Below are positions 52,001 to 59,393 of a stretch of 64,000 nt of DNA, piece after piece. Source of the DNA: Verrucomicrobiales bacterium. Lineage in GTDB: Bacteria > Verrucomicrobiota > Verrucomicrobiia > Verrucomicrobiales > DEV007. The position numbers and the translations under genes were made by a program. The notes beneath the pieces are model-generated. The model was not told the origin of the DNA, made no database searches, and saw only the letters and a program-made list of their open reading frames with translations. The stretch spans positions 131,429 through 195,428 of the forward strand of contig JARGPH010000005.1 of the NCBI GenBank assembly GCA_029213065.1. Reading direction: 5' to 3'. Each line of letters begins with the position of its first letter. The stretch's first letter is position 1.

Positions 52001-52317
52001 TTTTTCAGTTCGAGAGGTAAAGTGGTTTTTATCGGCTCCGCCTTTTCGGGATTCGGCGCATCGGTTGCGTAGATCCCGAACTCCGCGAGCGCGGGATCTT
52101 TCGGCGGGGCCGGCTTATCCAATTCCTCGTTTTTAGCGTCCCTGACATTCTTCTTTCGGGGATCTCTTCCGGTATCCTCGGGAATCATTCCCGCCTCGGA
52201 CTTGTTTCCCGTCTGCGCTTTTGAGGCACTCTTCTTTGCCGGTTTGTCTGCGCCTGATGCCGTTATCGCGAAGCAGAGGGAGAAGAGAAGTAAAAGTCGT
52301 GGAAAAGAATATTTCAT
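49018..52317 (-). CDS. Secreted SGNH hydrolase - dehydrogenase propeller - HEAT - cupredoxin protein
   Basis: 1099 aa with a signal peptide (LLLLFSLCFAITASGAD). Residues ~85-300 look like an SGNH/GDSL domain (IAFIGNTLLDRAQNFGHFES, INGAHLLDEGYKIFADQL). Residues ~395-780 are the membrane-bound dehydrogenase-type propeller common in Verrucomicrobia and Planctomycetes (ACPIQMRWDSKGRLWVSCS, DTDNDGKADKSTVWADDVHI, VDIRYGPRGAMYICDWYNP). Helical HEAT-like repeats follow. The last ~95 residues form a type 1 copper domain: H1015 (TQHNLVI), C1083, H1088 and M1092 (YLCTFPGHW ... M), with azurin spacing. Many relatives end in a cytochrome c instead. Probably a periplasmic oxidoreductase passing electrons through copper. 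Confidence 0.85.
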   Translation of the reverse strand: MKYSFPRLLLLFSLCFAITASGADKPAKKSASKAQTGNKSEAGMIPEDTGRDPRKKNVRDAKNEELDKPAPPKDPALAEFGIYATDAPNPEKAEPIKTTLPLELKKGDRIAFIGNTLLDRAQNFGHFESYLHLAHPDHELVIRNFSWSADEVDLQPRPDNFATVKQHLTREKIDVIFAAFGYNESFAGPEAIGSFKARMTTWLIDLKTSAFNGETAPRIVLISPVANENIENIPAADLNNANLKAYSDAIAEVAEKENVGFSNVYDATEAAMRDGASDLTINGAHLLDEGYKIFADQLFSETFGESAPDPNDELRKIIVDKNRQYFRRYRPLNTFYYVGGRSKTYGYLDFLPAMRNFEIMTANRESRAREIAQGKSFGETPVDDSNVPPLGDVIEARGANEWLSPADEQAAFRVDPRFEVNLFASEEEFPEIACPIQMRWDSKGRLWVSCSTTYPHIYPGQEPNDKIVILEDTDNDGKADKSTVWADDVHIPLSFELYKDGIFVSEEPHFAQLRDTDGDDKADWRRHPLTGFGCEDSHHALHDFTFTPDGDLLFRESIFHNSQVETPYGPIRAKNSAWFQFRPDSQKLTSFGAYPNTNPWGVTFDKWGHHVASHPIFASAFHATNPPYPEQHPKAVGIPAYSGTCGHEFVDFASWPKEMQGGFIKARYKPTNRIEIHKWVEKEDHFTEEYVSDLIFSENLSFIPVDIRYGPRGAMYICDWYNPVKGHAQYSLRDPRRDRKSGRIWRVTPKGAELQEPPQFAGASLEALLENLKRPEYRYRYWTKRELRDNHDAAAVEKALDHWVANLNETDEDFRHRQLEAIWVYRGIGATRPALLESLLKCDNHLARAAATRQLRYWHSEFDADAMPLLAAAANDENGIVRMEAANAASYIGTKESLEAILGVLDHPMETHLEYAMRCSLGSAALSQHWKGNEAFLSAHPKLAEFSASWTGDAKIEDGLTKRSPKEARFDRQKNLATVEISCVPERLLFTNTKFTVKAGQPVKLTFTNPDATQHNLVIVEPGALEEVGMAGNEMAKDPSGLSKGFIPESDKILHHSKLLGPDTGEILRFKAPQEPGVYPYLCTFPGHWIVMKGEMVVE

Positions 52318-52417
52318 AGTGAAGCAGTCTATTTATAGCGGAGAAGGATTAATCAACCAGTCCGTGAAAGGGGAGGAAAAAGTCAGTGAGATAAATATCT
52401 GACTTGCAATGGCCTGC

Positions 52418-54454
52418 CTATTCGTGCCTCAGCGCGTCGACGGGACTGAGGCGCGAAGCTCTCAAGGCAGGGTAGAGTCCAAAGACGACACCTGTGAGCA
52501 CAGAAATGGTAAAAGCCAGTCCCGGGGCCCACGATTTGACGACCGTCACCATTCCACTGAAATGAGTGACGAGGGCGGGAACGGTGAGGCCGAGGGCGAC
52601 CCCGATGAGGCCTCCGACCCCGGAAAGGAGAACTGCTTCGATCAAAAACTGGAGGGTGATGTCCTGCCGGCGACCGCCGAGGGCGCGGCGGATTCCGATT
52701 TCGCGGGTTCGTTCCGTTACGCTCGCGAGCATGATGTTCATGATTCCAATCCCCCCGACGATGAGGCTGATCGTTGCGATTGACCCGAGCACGATCGTAA
52801 AAATCTGTTTAGTTCGTTCGGCCTGCTGCAGCAATTCGACGGGGACGATGACCTGGAAGTCCGGTTTGTCGTGGTTGGCCTCGAGCAGGTGCCGGATCGC
52901 TTCGGCTTTTGATTCCACTTCGACCGGATCATCGACGACGACGGTGACTTCATGGAACTCGACTTTCTCCGCTTCGAAGCTGCCGGTCCTTGATTTGTAG
53001 ATCACTTCGCCGAAACGCTCTAACATTGTTTCCAGCGGAATATACATTTCGTATTCACGGGTTCCGGTTTCCTCCTCTCCCGGTAAGCCTTCGGTGCTGT
53101 CGAGAACCCCTATGACTTTGTAGTAGGTATCGCCCAGCTTGACGTCGCCTCCGAGGGTGGGGCTGAGCGGAAAGAGCTTTCTCGATACCGATTCACTGAT
53201 GACGCAGACGTTCTGCTTCGCCTCCATTTCGATCAGGTTGAAAAAACGACCCTTCAGGAGCTTGCGATTTCGCATCTCGGGGAAAAGTGGGATCACTCCT
53301 GAAACGACCGTGTCGACTCGCCTCGTTTTGTGGCTGACATAGTCTCCGATCTCCCTATTCGGAACCACCATCCTGATTCCGGGAATCGTGGAGATGATCT
53401 GGCGGACATCACGTGCCGAGATTCCGTAGTCGAGGACAAAGGAGCGCTTTTCTCCGCTGTCGCTGCCTCCGGGTGGTTTTACGCTGCGGAGAATCACATT
53501 CTGGCTTCCCAGTTTTCGTATTTGTTCCTGCGCCTCGAAGCTGGCTCCTTCACCAATTGCGAGCATCGCGATGACGGATGAGACGCCGAATACGATTCCG
53601 AGAGCGGTGAGCAATGAACGGAGCCGGTGCAGCCAGAGGCTTTTCAATCCCAGAAGAATCGTGCGCTTGAAATTCAGGGCGGGGAAAAGCGTTTCAGGTT
53701 CTCCCGTAGTCGAGGGCGAAGACGTCAGCGCATCAGCGGATTCCAGCCCCACCGGCCTGTCTCGAATCGCAAGGTCACTTTCGACTTTGCCGTCACGGAG
53801 GCGAAGGATGCGGTTGCCCCGTTTTGCCATCTCCTCATCGTGGGTCACAAAAATGAGGGTCTTGCCTTCCCTGTTCAGCTGCGCAAAGATCGCGAGAATT
53901 TCCTCTCCGGATTTGCTGTCGAGATTCCCCGTCGCTTCGTCGGCGAGGATGACAGGTGGATCATTTGCGAGAGCGCGGGCAATTGCGACCCGCTGTTGCT
54001 GTCCGCCGGAAAGCTCGTTCGGCCGGTGGTGGACACGATCGGCGAGTCCTACCTTTGCCGCGAGTTCGAGAGCTCGTTTCCGGCTCTGCTGTTCGGAGAC
54101 TCCCCGGTAATACAAAGGCACCTCAATGTTCTCGAGAACGGTGAGCTGAGGAATCAGATTGTAGGACTGAAAGATAAAGCCAAGCCGCCTCCCGCGAACC
54201 CCGGAGAGGGTTTCATCGTCGAGATGGGAGACGTTTTCGGTATCGAGGACGTAGTCGCCCTCGTTGGGCTGGTCGAGACAGCCGAGGAGATTCAGCATCG
54301 TCGATTTTCCGCATCCGGACGGTCCCATGATGCAGAGGTAGTCCCCGCGATTCACCGTGATCGAAACGCCGTCGAGCGCCTTGACGACGGAGTCGCCCAT
54401 GCGGTAGGCCCGCTTCACGCCGTCGAGTTCAATGATGGGAACCGGCGAACTCAT
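52418..54454 (-). CDS. MacB-type ABC transporter (ATPase-permease fusion)
   Basis: 678 aa. The N-terminal ATPase has Walker A GPSGCGKS (~residue 45), signature LSGGQQQRVAIARAL and Walker B VILADEATGNLDS. It is joined to a MacB/FtsX-type permease: a first membrane helix at ~282 (SLLTALGIVFGVSSVIAML), a large periplasmic domain, and three C-terminal helices with GGIGIMNIMLASVTERTREI. The start overlaps the stop of the adaptor gene (ATGA), making a MacA-MacB pair. Such pumps use ATP to drive export from the periplasm of peptides, lipoproteins or drugs. No outer-membrane TolC partner is in the window. Confidence 0.92.
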   Translation of the reverse strand: MSSPVPIIELDGVKRAYRMGDSVVKALDGVSITVNRGDYLCIMGPSGCGKSTMLNLLGCLDQPNEGDYVLDTENVSHLDDETLSGVRGRRLGFIFQSYNLIPQLTVLENIEVPLYYRGVSEQQSRKRALELAAKVGLADRVHHRPNELSGGQQQRVAIARALANDPPVILADEATGNLDSKSGEEILAIFAQLNREGKTLIFVTHDEEMAKRGNRILRLRDGKVESDLAIRDRPVGLESADALTSSPSTTGEPETLFPALNFKRTILLGLKSLWLHRLRSLLTALGIVFGVSSVIAMLAIGEGASFEAQEQIRKLGSQNVILRSVKPPGGSDSGEKRSFVLDYGISARDVRQIISTIPGIRMVVPNREIGDYVSHKTRRVDTVVSGVIPLFPEMRNRKLLKGRFFNLIEMEAKQNVCVISESVSRKLFPLSPTLGGDVKLGDTYYKVIGVLDSTEGLPGEEETGTREYEMYIPLETMLERFGEVIYKSRTGSFEAEKVEFHEVTVVVDDPVEVESKAEAIRHLLEANHDKPDFQVIVPVELLQQAERTKQIFTIVLGSIATISLIVGGIGIMNIMLASVTERTREIGIRRALGGRRQDITLQFLIEAVLLSGVGGLIGVALGLTVPALVTHFSGMVTVVKSWAPGLAFTISVLTGVVFGLYPALRASRLSPVDALRHE

Positions 54455-56265
54455 TTAGCAGCAGTCGTTTCCGCTGCCTCGGTTTTCTTTGCGGGAGTGG
54501 TGCGCTTGTTCGTTTCGTTTTCGACGAAGGGTTTACTCAGGAAAACGACCTCTCCTTCTTTCACCCCGGAAGCAATCTCGATGAACTCATCATTGAATCC
54601 TCCCGTCTCGACGACCTGGCGGAACGGCTTCCCGTCCCGTTTCGCGTAGACGACTGTCTCGGCCCGGTCAACCATGACACATTGAAGGGGAATCTTGATT
54701 ACATCCTTCAGTTCGTCGGTGATGATTTCGAGTTTCACGCTCATGCCCGGCTTGAGCCAGTCGTGTGTTCCGTCGACGTCCACTTCGGTCGGGTAGACTT
54801 TCTGGTTCGGATTCTCATACCAACGGTTCGAATCCGGGAGCAGAGCCACCTTTTTAACCACTCCGGTTAATGTTTTGTCAGGTTCAGCGTCGGCAACGAT
54901 CCTCGCCTTCTGTCCCACCTTGACCTTTTTGATCTGAGATTCCTGAATCGATACTTTGACGCCCATTCGTCGCATGTCAGGGATTGTGATCATGGTCTGT
55001 TTGAAGCGGACCGAGGCACCTTCTTCAATTTTCGCTTCGTTTCCGCCGAAGTAGGGGTTCCGCTCGGATGAGCCATAAACCACCAGCCCGGGTTCGGTGG
55101 CAATGATGTTGCAGCTTTCGAGTTGGGTCGCGAGATCGGTGCGGCGCTTCTCTGCGAGTTTGAAAAGCTGCTCCATGTTACGGAACTTCGCCTCCGCCTG
55201 GGAGAGCTTAGCAAGTGCCTCGGTTTTCTCTCGGTCGAGCGCGTGAAGAGCGTCTTCGTATTTGGTGAGGAATTCCTCGGCGTTTTTCGGGAACTCGTAG
55301 CGACGGAAAAGGGAGAGGGAAGTTTGCGCGCTCAGTTCGGCGAGCTGAGCTTTTTTCAGGGCGACCCGCTGTTTATCGAGGGTGGCTTTGGCGATGAATT
55401 CGCGTTTCGCGAGCCGCTCCGACCCGAGGACGTTCTCAAGTTCGACTGCTGATTCACTCGTCGCAACAAGGAGAGCGTCCTGACGCTTACGCCATTCCTG
55501 CTGGGCTTCGCCGTCGCCGAGATTATCCTCTTCGAGATACTTGGCAAAGTCGACCCGCTCCCAGTTTCCGCGTTCAATGATGACGTCGCGGTTCGCAGTC
55601 TGAATCTCCTCTCCCGTTGCCTCCTCGTCTTTCTGCAACCCCGCAGTGAGTCGCTCCCTGTACTTGGCTTCGTAGGCAGCGAGTGGGTCTTCGTCGTCGG
55701 GCAGGTTTCGCTGGCTCAGCACTTTGACTGAAATTCCTTCGCCGAGATATTTTTCAAAGTCCAACAGAGCAAAACGGACTGCTTGTCGTGCCACCTTGAT
55801 TTCTTTTTCGCTTTCGGTCGACTGGATCGCGCGCGCCTCGTCGGCTTCGGTCATGGCGCCCTGTGCATTTTCGTATTCAATGTCGTGAGCTTCGATGCGC
55901 TCTTTAATCTCGGTGGGGTCGAGTTTGATGAGGACCTTCTTTTCTTCGACATCCTTTGCGGTGACCTCGTAGCCTTCGTCGACGATGGAGAGAATTTTGG
56001 CGCCGTCACGCGTTTCAACCTGAGACTTCAACTCGAGGGATTCGAGGGCGCGTAGATTTCCCCCTTCGAGAACGAGAATGGTGAGATCGCCGCGGGTAAC
56101 TTTTGCGGTGGTTCGCTCAATCGATACCGAACCGGATTGGGAGAGCCACTGCCAGGTGAGAAACGCGATAGCGATGAGAGCGACGAAAGCGATGATTTTG
56201 GCAAAGCCGTTATTCGTTGTCTTCCTGTTACTTATCGGATCAGCGGCGTGCGCTTCGGTTTCCAT
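54451..56265 (-). CDS. Membrane fusion protein (MacA/HlyD-like adaptor)
   Basis: 604 aa, long for the family. One N-terminal membrane helix (IIAFVALIAIAFLTWQWLS), then the first beta-barrel/lipoyl half (LTILVLEGGNLRALESLELK). An extended helical hairpin of ~270 residues follows (KKAQLAELSAQTSLSLFRRY, KFRNMEQLFKLAEKRRTDLA). The second half contains GLVVYGSSERNPYFGG and GVKVSIQESQIKKVKVGQKA; the C-terminal barrel has GMSVKLEI. It bridges the inner membrane pump to the outer membrane. First gene of the two-gene operon with the MacB-type pump; the kinase gene runs divergently. Confidence 0.9.
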   Translation of the reverse strand: METEAHAADPISNRKTTNNGFAKIIAFVALIAIAFLTWQWLSQSGSVSIERTTAKVTRGDLTILVLEGGNLRALESLELKSQVETRDGAKILSIVDEGYEVTAKDVEEKKVLIKLDPTEIKERIEAHDIEYENAQGAMTEADEARAIQSTESEKEIKVARQAVRFALLDFEKYLGEGISVKVLSQRNLPDDEDPLAAYEAKYRERLTAGLQKDEEATGEEIQTANRDVIIERGNWERVDFAKYLEEDNLGDGEAQQEWRKRQDALLVATSESAVELENVLGSERLAKREFIAKATLDKQRVALKKAQLAELSAQTSLSLFRRYEFPKNAEEFLTKYEDALHALDREKTEALAKLSQAEAKFRNMEQLFKLAEKRRTDLATQLESCNIIATEPGLVVYGSSERNPYFGGNEAKIEEGASVRFKQTMITIPDMRRMGVKVSIQESQIKKVKVGQKARIVADAEPDKTLTGVVKKVALLPDSNRWYENPNQKVYPTEVDVDGTHDWLKPGMSVKLEIITDELKDVIKIPLQCVMVDRAETVVYAKRDGKPFRQVVETGGFNDEFIEIASGVKEGEVVFLSKPFVENETNKRTTPAKKTEAAETTAAK

Positions 56266-56584
56266 TGTGCTCTTCCCTTAGTGACTCAACTCAGGAAGGA
56301 GTATTCCGATTTAACGCTGGAAACGAAGAAAAAAAACTGAACTTTCCACGACCGGCGGGGTGTCAGGATACGGGCAGTTTTTCTCTCAATTTGGCTTGTT
56401 TGAGAAGGCCGGTGATAAGCGAGCTCGCGCAGAATGCACGATGAAACAGGGTTGATTGCACGATTCAACAGGGTTGGGTTGCTGACCGCCCGGCTGAATT
56501 TCGGCCGGTTTGAAAAAATGCTGACTTTTACCCGCCGGGGAATGACTTGCCCGGTTGCACGATTTATCGTTCCTTCACTCGAGT
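56266..56584. promoter_or_regulatory. 319-bp divergent region with a 22-bp tandem repeat
   Basis: No gene. GCACGATGAAACAGGGTTG (56436-56454) is followed by GCACGATTCAACAGGGTTG (56458-56476), and a partial GCACGATTTA lies further right (~56556). The repeats sit 110-150 bp upstream of the kinase start and may be binding sites. The rest shows no recognisable element. Confidence 0.5.
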
Positions 56585-57640
56585 ATGCAGGAGCAGTCAA
56601 TTTACCTTGATCGATATCAGCTGCTTCGCCTTCTCGGCCGGGGCGGAATGGGAGAGGTATGGCTGGCCCGGGATCTGGAACTCGAGGCGGAAGTTGCTTT
56701 GAAGTTCCTTGTCTCGTCATTCGATGAAAAAGAGACTGAGATTCTGCGAAGGGAAACCAAGCAGGCTCGTAAATTGAGTCATCCCCATATCCTCTCCGTT
56801 TACGATTTCCACACTCAGGTTGATGGCGTTGCGGCGATCAGTATGGAGTATGCGCCCGGTGGATCCCTCGGGAATTTAGTCAGTCGCGGTGTTCCCGTGC
56901 TCGAGGTGAGCGAACTCTCGAACTGGATTCTACAGGTCTGTGATGCGCTCAGTTATGCGCACGAGGAGTGCGGGTTGGTTCATCGCGATATTAAGCCTCA
57001 CAATATCATGCTCAGTGGATTCGAATCGGTTAAGCTGGCCGATTTTGGACTCTCTGCCCAGCTCGCAATGTCGCTGGACTCCGAGTCGGAAAGGGTGATC
57101 GGGAACCGCCTCACCCTCCATTACGCCTCGCCCCAGGTGGTTTGGAACCCATACGAGAGTCATTACCTGAATGATGTTTACGCACTGGGTGTGACGATCT
57201 TCAAGCTGCTGACAGCAACTTATCCGTTCAAGGATCCCAGAGCGGATTTCTGGAGTTGGGATCCTGATAATCTACTTTCAATGTCAGAGCGACGGAAAGA
57301 GAACGGGTTTGGTTGCGAGCCGATTCCCCGGCGCTGGAATTATGCGGTTGCGAAGTGTTTGGCTGAAGATCCATCTGATCGCCCCGCGAGCATTCGTGAA
57401 TTTAAAGAGCTGTTGATTGGAGATTCATCTGAAAGGGCGGCAGAGATTTCCGTTCCGCTTCCTCCATCGCAAAGGGAGAAAACCGCTAAATCGGGAGGGC
57501 TTTTATCCCGCCTCGTGGTGTTTGTGATCGCTGCTGCGGTTACGGGATTGCTGGTGGGAATTCTCTGGGGGCTCTTTGAGATTGTGAATCGTGAAGAGGT
57601 CGCCTCTTCAGTTCCAAGGACAGAGATCGTCGAGCCGTAA
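56585..57640 (+). CDS. PknB-like serine/threonine protein kinase with C-terminal membrane anchor
   Basis: 351 aa from ATG 56585 (MQEQSIYLDRYQLLRLLGRG). The Gly loop GRGGMGEV, catalytic Lys40 (VALKFL), HRDIKPHN (from residue 133) and DFG (from 153) are all intact. The activation segment ends LHYASPQV, with Gln-Val in place of the usual P-E, a mild oddity. After the kinase domain (~280) a linker leads to one membrane helix (VVFVIAAAVTGLLVGILWGL) and a short tail. The kinase faces the cytosol. The next gene, 168 bp downstream, encodes a membrane-anchored low-complexity protein that could be a partner. Confidence 0.93.
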   Translation: MQEQSIYLDRYQLLRLLGRGGMGEVWLARDLELEAEVALKFLVSSFDEKETEILRRETKQARKLSHPHILSVYDFHTQVDGVAAISMEYAPGGSLGNLVSRGVPVLEVSELSNWILQVCDALSYAHEECGLVHRDIKPHNIMLSGFESVKLADFGLSAQLAMSLDSESERVIGNRLTLHYASPQVVWNPYESHYLNDVYALGVTIFKLLTATYPFKDPRADFWSWDPDNLLSMSERRKENGFGCEPIPRRWNYAVAKCLAEDPSDRPASIREFKELLIGDSSERAAEISVPLPPSQREKTAKSGGLLSRLVVFVIAAAVTGLLVGILWGLFEIVNREEVASSVPRTEIVEP

Positions 57641-57808
57641 GAGTAGATCTCATCGGGATTTTCCGGGTTGAGAGGCGGTTCGGGAAGCGGTGAAAGGGTT
57701 CGCAGGCTGAGTGGTAGGAAACTTGCGATGTAATAAGGTAGCGTTCCCGGAGCGTTTTTGGTTAAATGCTGAACGTGTCGTCAGGTTAACCCATAGAAAT
57801 CTATCCTT

Positions 57809-59071
57809 ATGAATTCATCAGTTGTCAGCAGGTCAGTGATCACCGTCGTCTCGGTGGTCGTTTTTGGATTCGCGATTTATTTCGGGCGCAGCCTGATTTC
57901 GCAACTCTTTCCGGAGGATCGTTCAAACGATCTGGTTTCTACCAGTGAATCGGGTGAGTTGAGCAATACTGATGAAGGGAGAAAGGCGACGGGTGTCAGC
58001 GACGATAAGTCTGATGCAAACGATACTGAGCCGGGCGAAGGCCCATCCATCGTTGAGAGCGCTGAGACAGTCGAACCGGAAGGGGCCTCCGAAGCTGACG
58101 TGGAAGTAAGGAAGAGCGCCTTTGAGGGATACTTCGAGCCGGCCGGTTTTGAATCCCCTTCAAAAGAAGTTGTGATTTCTGCAGAGGCTTCAATGCCTGC
58201 CAGCGGGGACGGGGACCTTGCCTTCAATTCAGAATCAGACCGTGAAACTGAAAGGGCGAACCTCGGTGCTCCACCAAAAGCGGATGGTCCCGATGAGGCG
58301 GAAAATGATCCTGAAATTACCCCTCCAGTTGTCGACGAGTTGGTAGATACAACCACTTTGATCGACACACTGGAGAGTGCGGAAGCACGAGCCAAGCTAA
58401 GTGTCGGAACTGGTGACGGGAGTGCGGCCGGGCTCGCCATCGCTGCCGGAGGGAGTGAGGTCGCAGCCGAAGTTGCAAGCGGAGTGACGGATTCGCTCCC
58501 ATTGCCACCTGTGGTCTCGACGGTCGATTTGAATACCGCGCCCGTCGCAGATCTGCCCGCTGAAGTTGTGGGTGAACTGGTAAATGCGCCGGCGCCTGCG
58601 AGAGCACCGCAAGCGACTCTCGAAAGGGCACCGCGCCCCGGAATGATCTATTCCAATGCTTTGGGAGGCAGTGTCAGCGGTTTGATCGGCGGAATGGACA
58701 GGCCTGCTTCGTCGACGAGTCGGGTGAGAGATCGCGATGAGGTGGTCTCAGGTGGATACGCAGGACAAGGCGGGGGCGCTTCTGCCGGTATCGTTGTGAA
58801 TCAAGCCTCCGTGAACGGTGGCGTTGCTGCGGGGATGCCGTCGACGGCCCCTTCGCTGCCGGTTTCTCAGTTGCCTTCGATCATCGGGCCCGCTGCCGGA
58901 AATGTGACCGGTTCGACCGGAGGTATCGTTCCGCCGGTGCCAACTGCGACGACGTCCGGCGCGGAGGCACTTAACGCTGTAGTGCCATCCGTTTCAGTTG
59001 GCCTCCCCGGTTTGGGGATTAACACCGGGGGCGCCGGTGTCGGCGTGAATCTGAATCTGAACCTTCCGTAA
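57809..59071 (+). CDS. Membrane-anchored low-complexity protein
   Basis: 420 aa. One N-terminal membrane helix (VITVVSVVVFGFAIYFG) with a short cytosolic start. An acidic Ser/Glu-rich stretch (GEGPSIVESAETVEPEGASE) follows, then an Ala/Val/Gly/Pro-rich C-terminal half ending in LGINTGGAGVGVNLNLNLP. No domain is recognised. The protein is predicted to extend into the periplasm. Composition resembles the C-terminal half of the pseudopilin-like gene at 47.7 kb, although no clear repeat unit is shared. It follows the kinase gene on the same strand. Confidence 0.65.
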   Translation: MNSSVVSRSVITVVSVVVFGFAIYFGRSLISQLFPEDRSNDLVSTSESGELSNTDEGRKATGVSDDKSDANDTEPGEGPSIVESAETVEPEGASEADVEVRKSAFEGYFEPAGFESPSKEVVISAEASMPASGDGDLAFNSESDRETERANLGAPPKADGPDEAENDPEITPPVVDELVDTTTLIDTLESAEARAKLSVGTGDGSAAGLAIAAGGSEVAAEVASGVTDSLPLPPVVSTVDLNTAPVADLPAEVVGELVNAPAPARAPQATLERAPRPGMIYSNALGGSVSGLIGGMDRPASSTSRVRDRDEVVSGGYAGQGGGASAGIVVNQASVNGGVAAGMPSTAPSLPVSQLPSIIGPAAGNVTGSTGGIVPPVPTATTSGAEALNAVVPSVSVGLPGLGINTGGAGVGVNLNLNLP

Positions 59072-59393
59072 GGATACCCACACGGTCGGGAATAGAGCTT
59101 ATCTCCCAAAGCCCATCGCGGCGAATTGCAGAGACTGGCTGAATCAAAACGATCAGGGAAGCTTCTGGCGAAAGTCCGGAGAGCGTATCGAGTTCAAAAG
59201 TGATTCGGGAGGGGGACCTCGGCGAATAGATATCGAGTGATACTATCCCGGCTTTCAAGGCAAATCGGCATCCGGCGGGACCCAACCCTGTTGGGTCGAT
59301 GGCTTGACCCTCTTGACTCATTCCTGCAGAAGCGTGCCTGATCCCGTCGGAGATTTTGATGGATTCTGTGACCGGAAAATCAGAGAGTTTGGA
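59072..59393. other. 322-bp intergenic region with a short hairpin
   Basis: No gene is supported; the minus frame 59019-59321 overlaps the 3' end of the preceding gene and has no SD. GACCCAAC (59279-59286) pairs perfectly with GTTGGGTC (59290-59297), without a T run. The promoter of the sulfatase gene is expected here. Confidence 0.4.

Noticed and set aside
59019-59321. 100-aa minus-strand frame between the low-complexity gene and the sulfatase
   Set aside because: It overlaps the 3' end of the preceding gene and has no SD or family resemblance.
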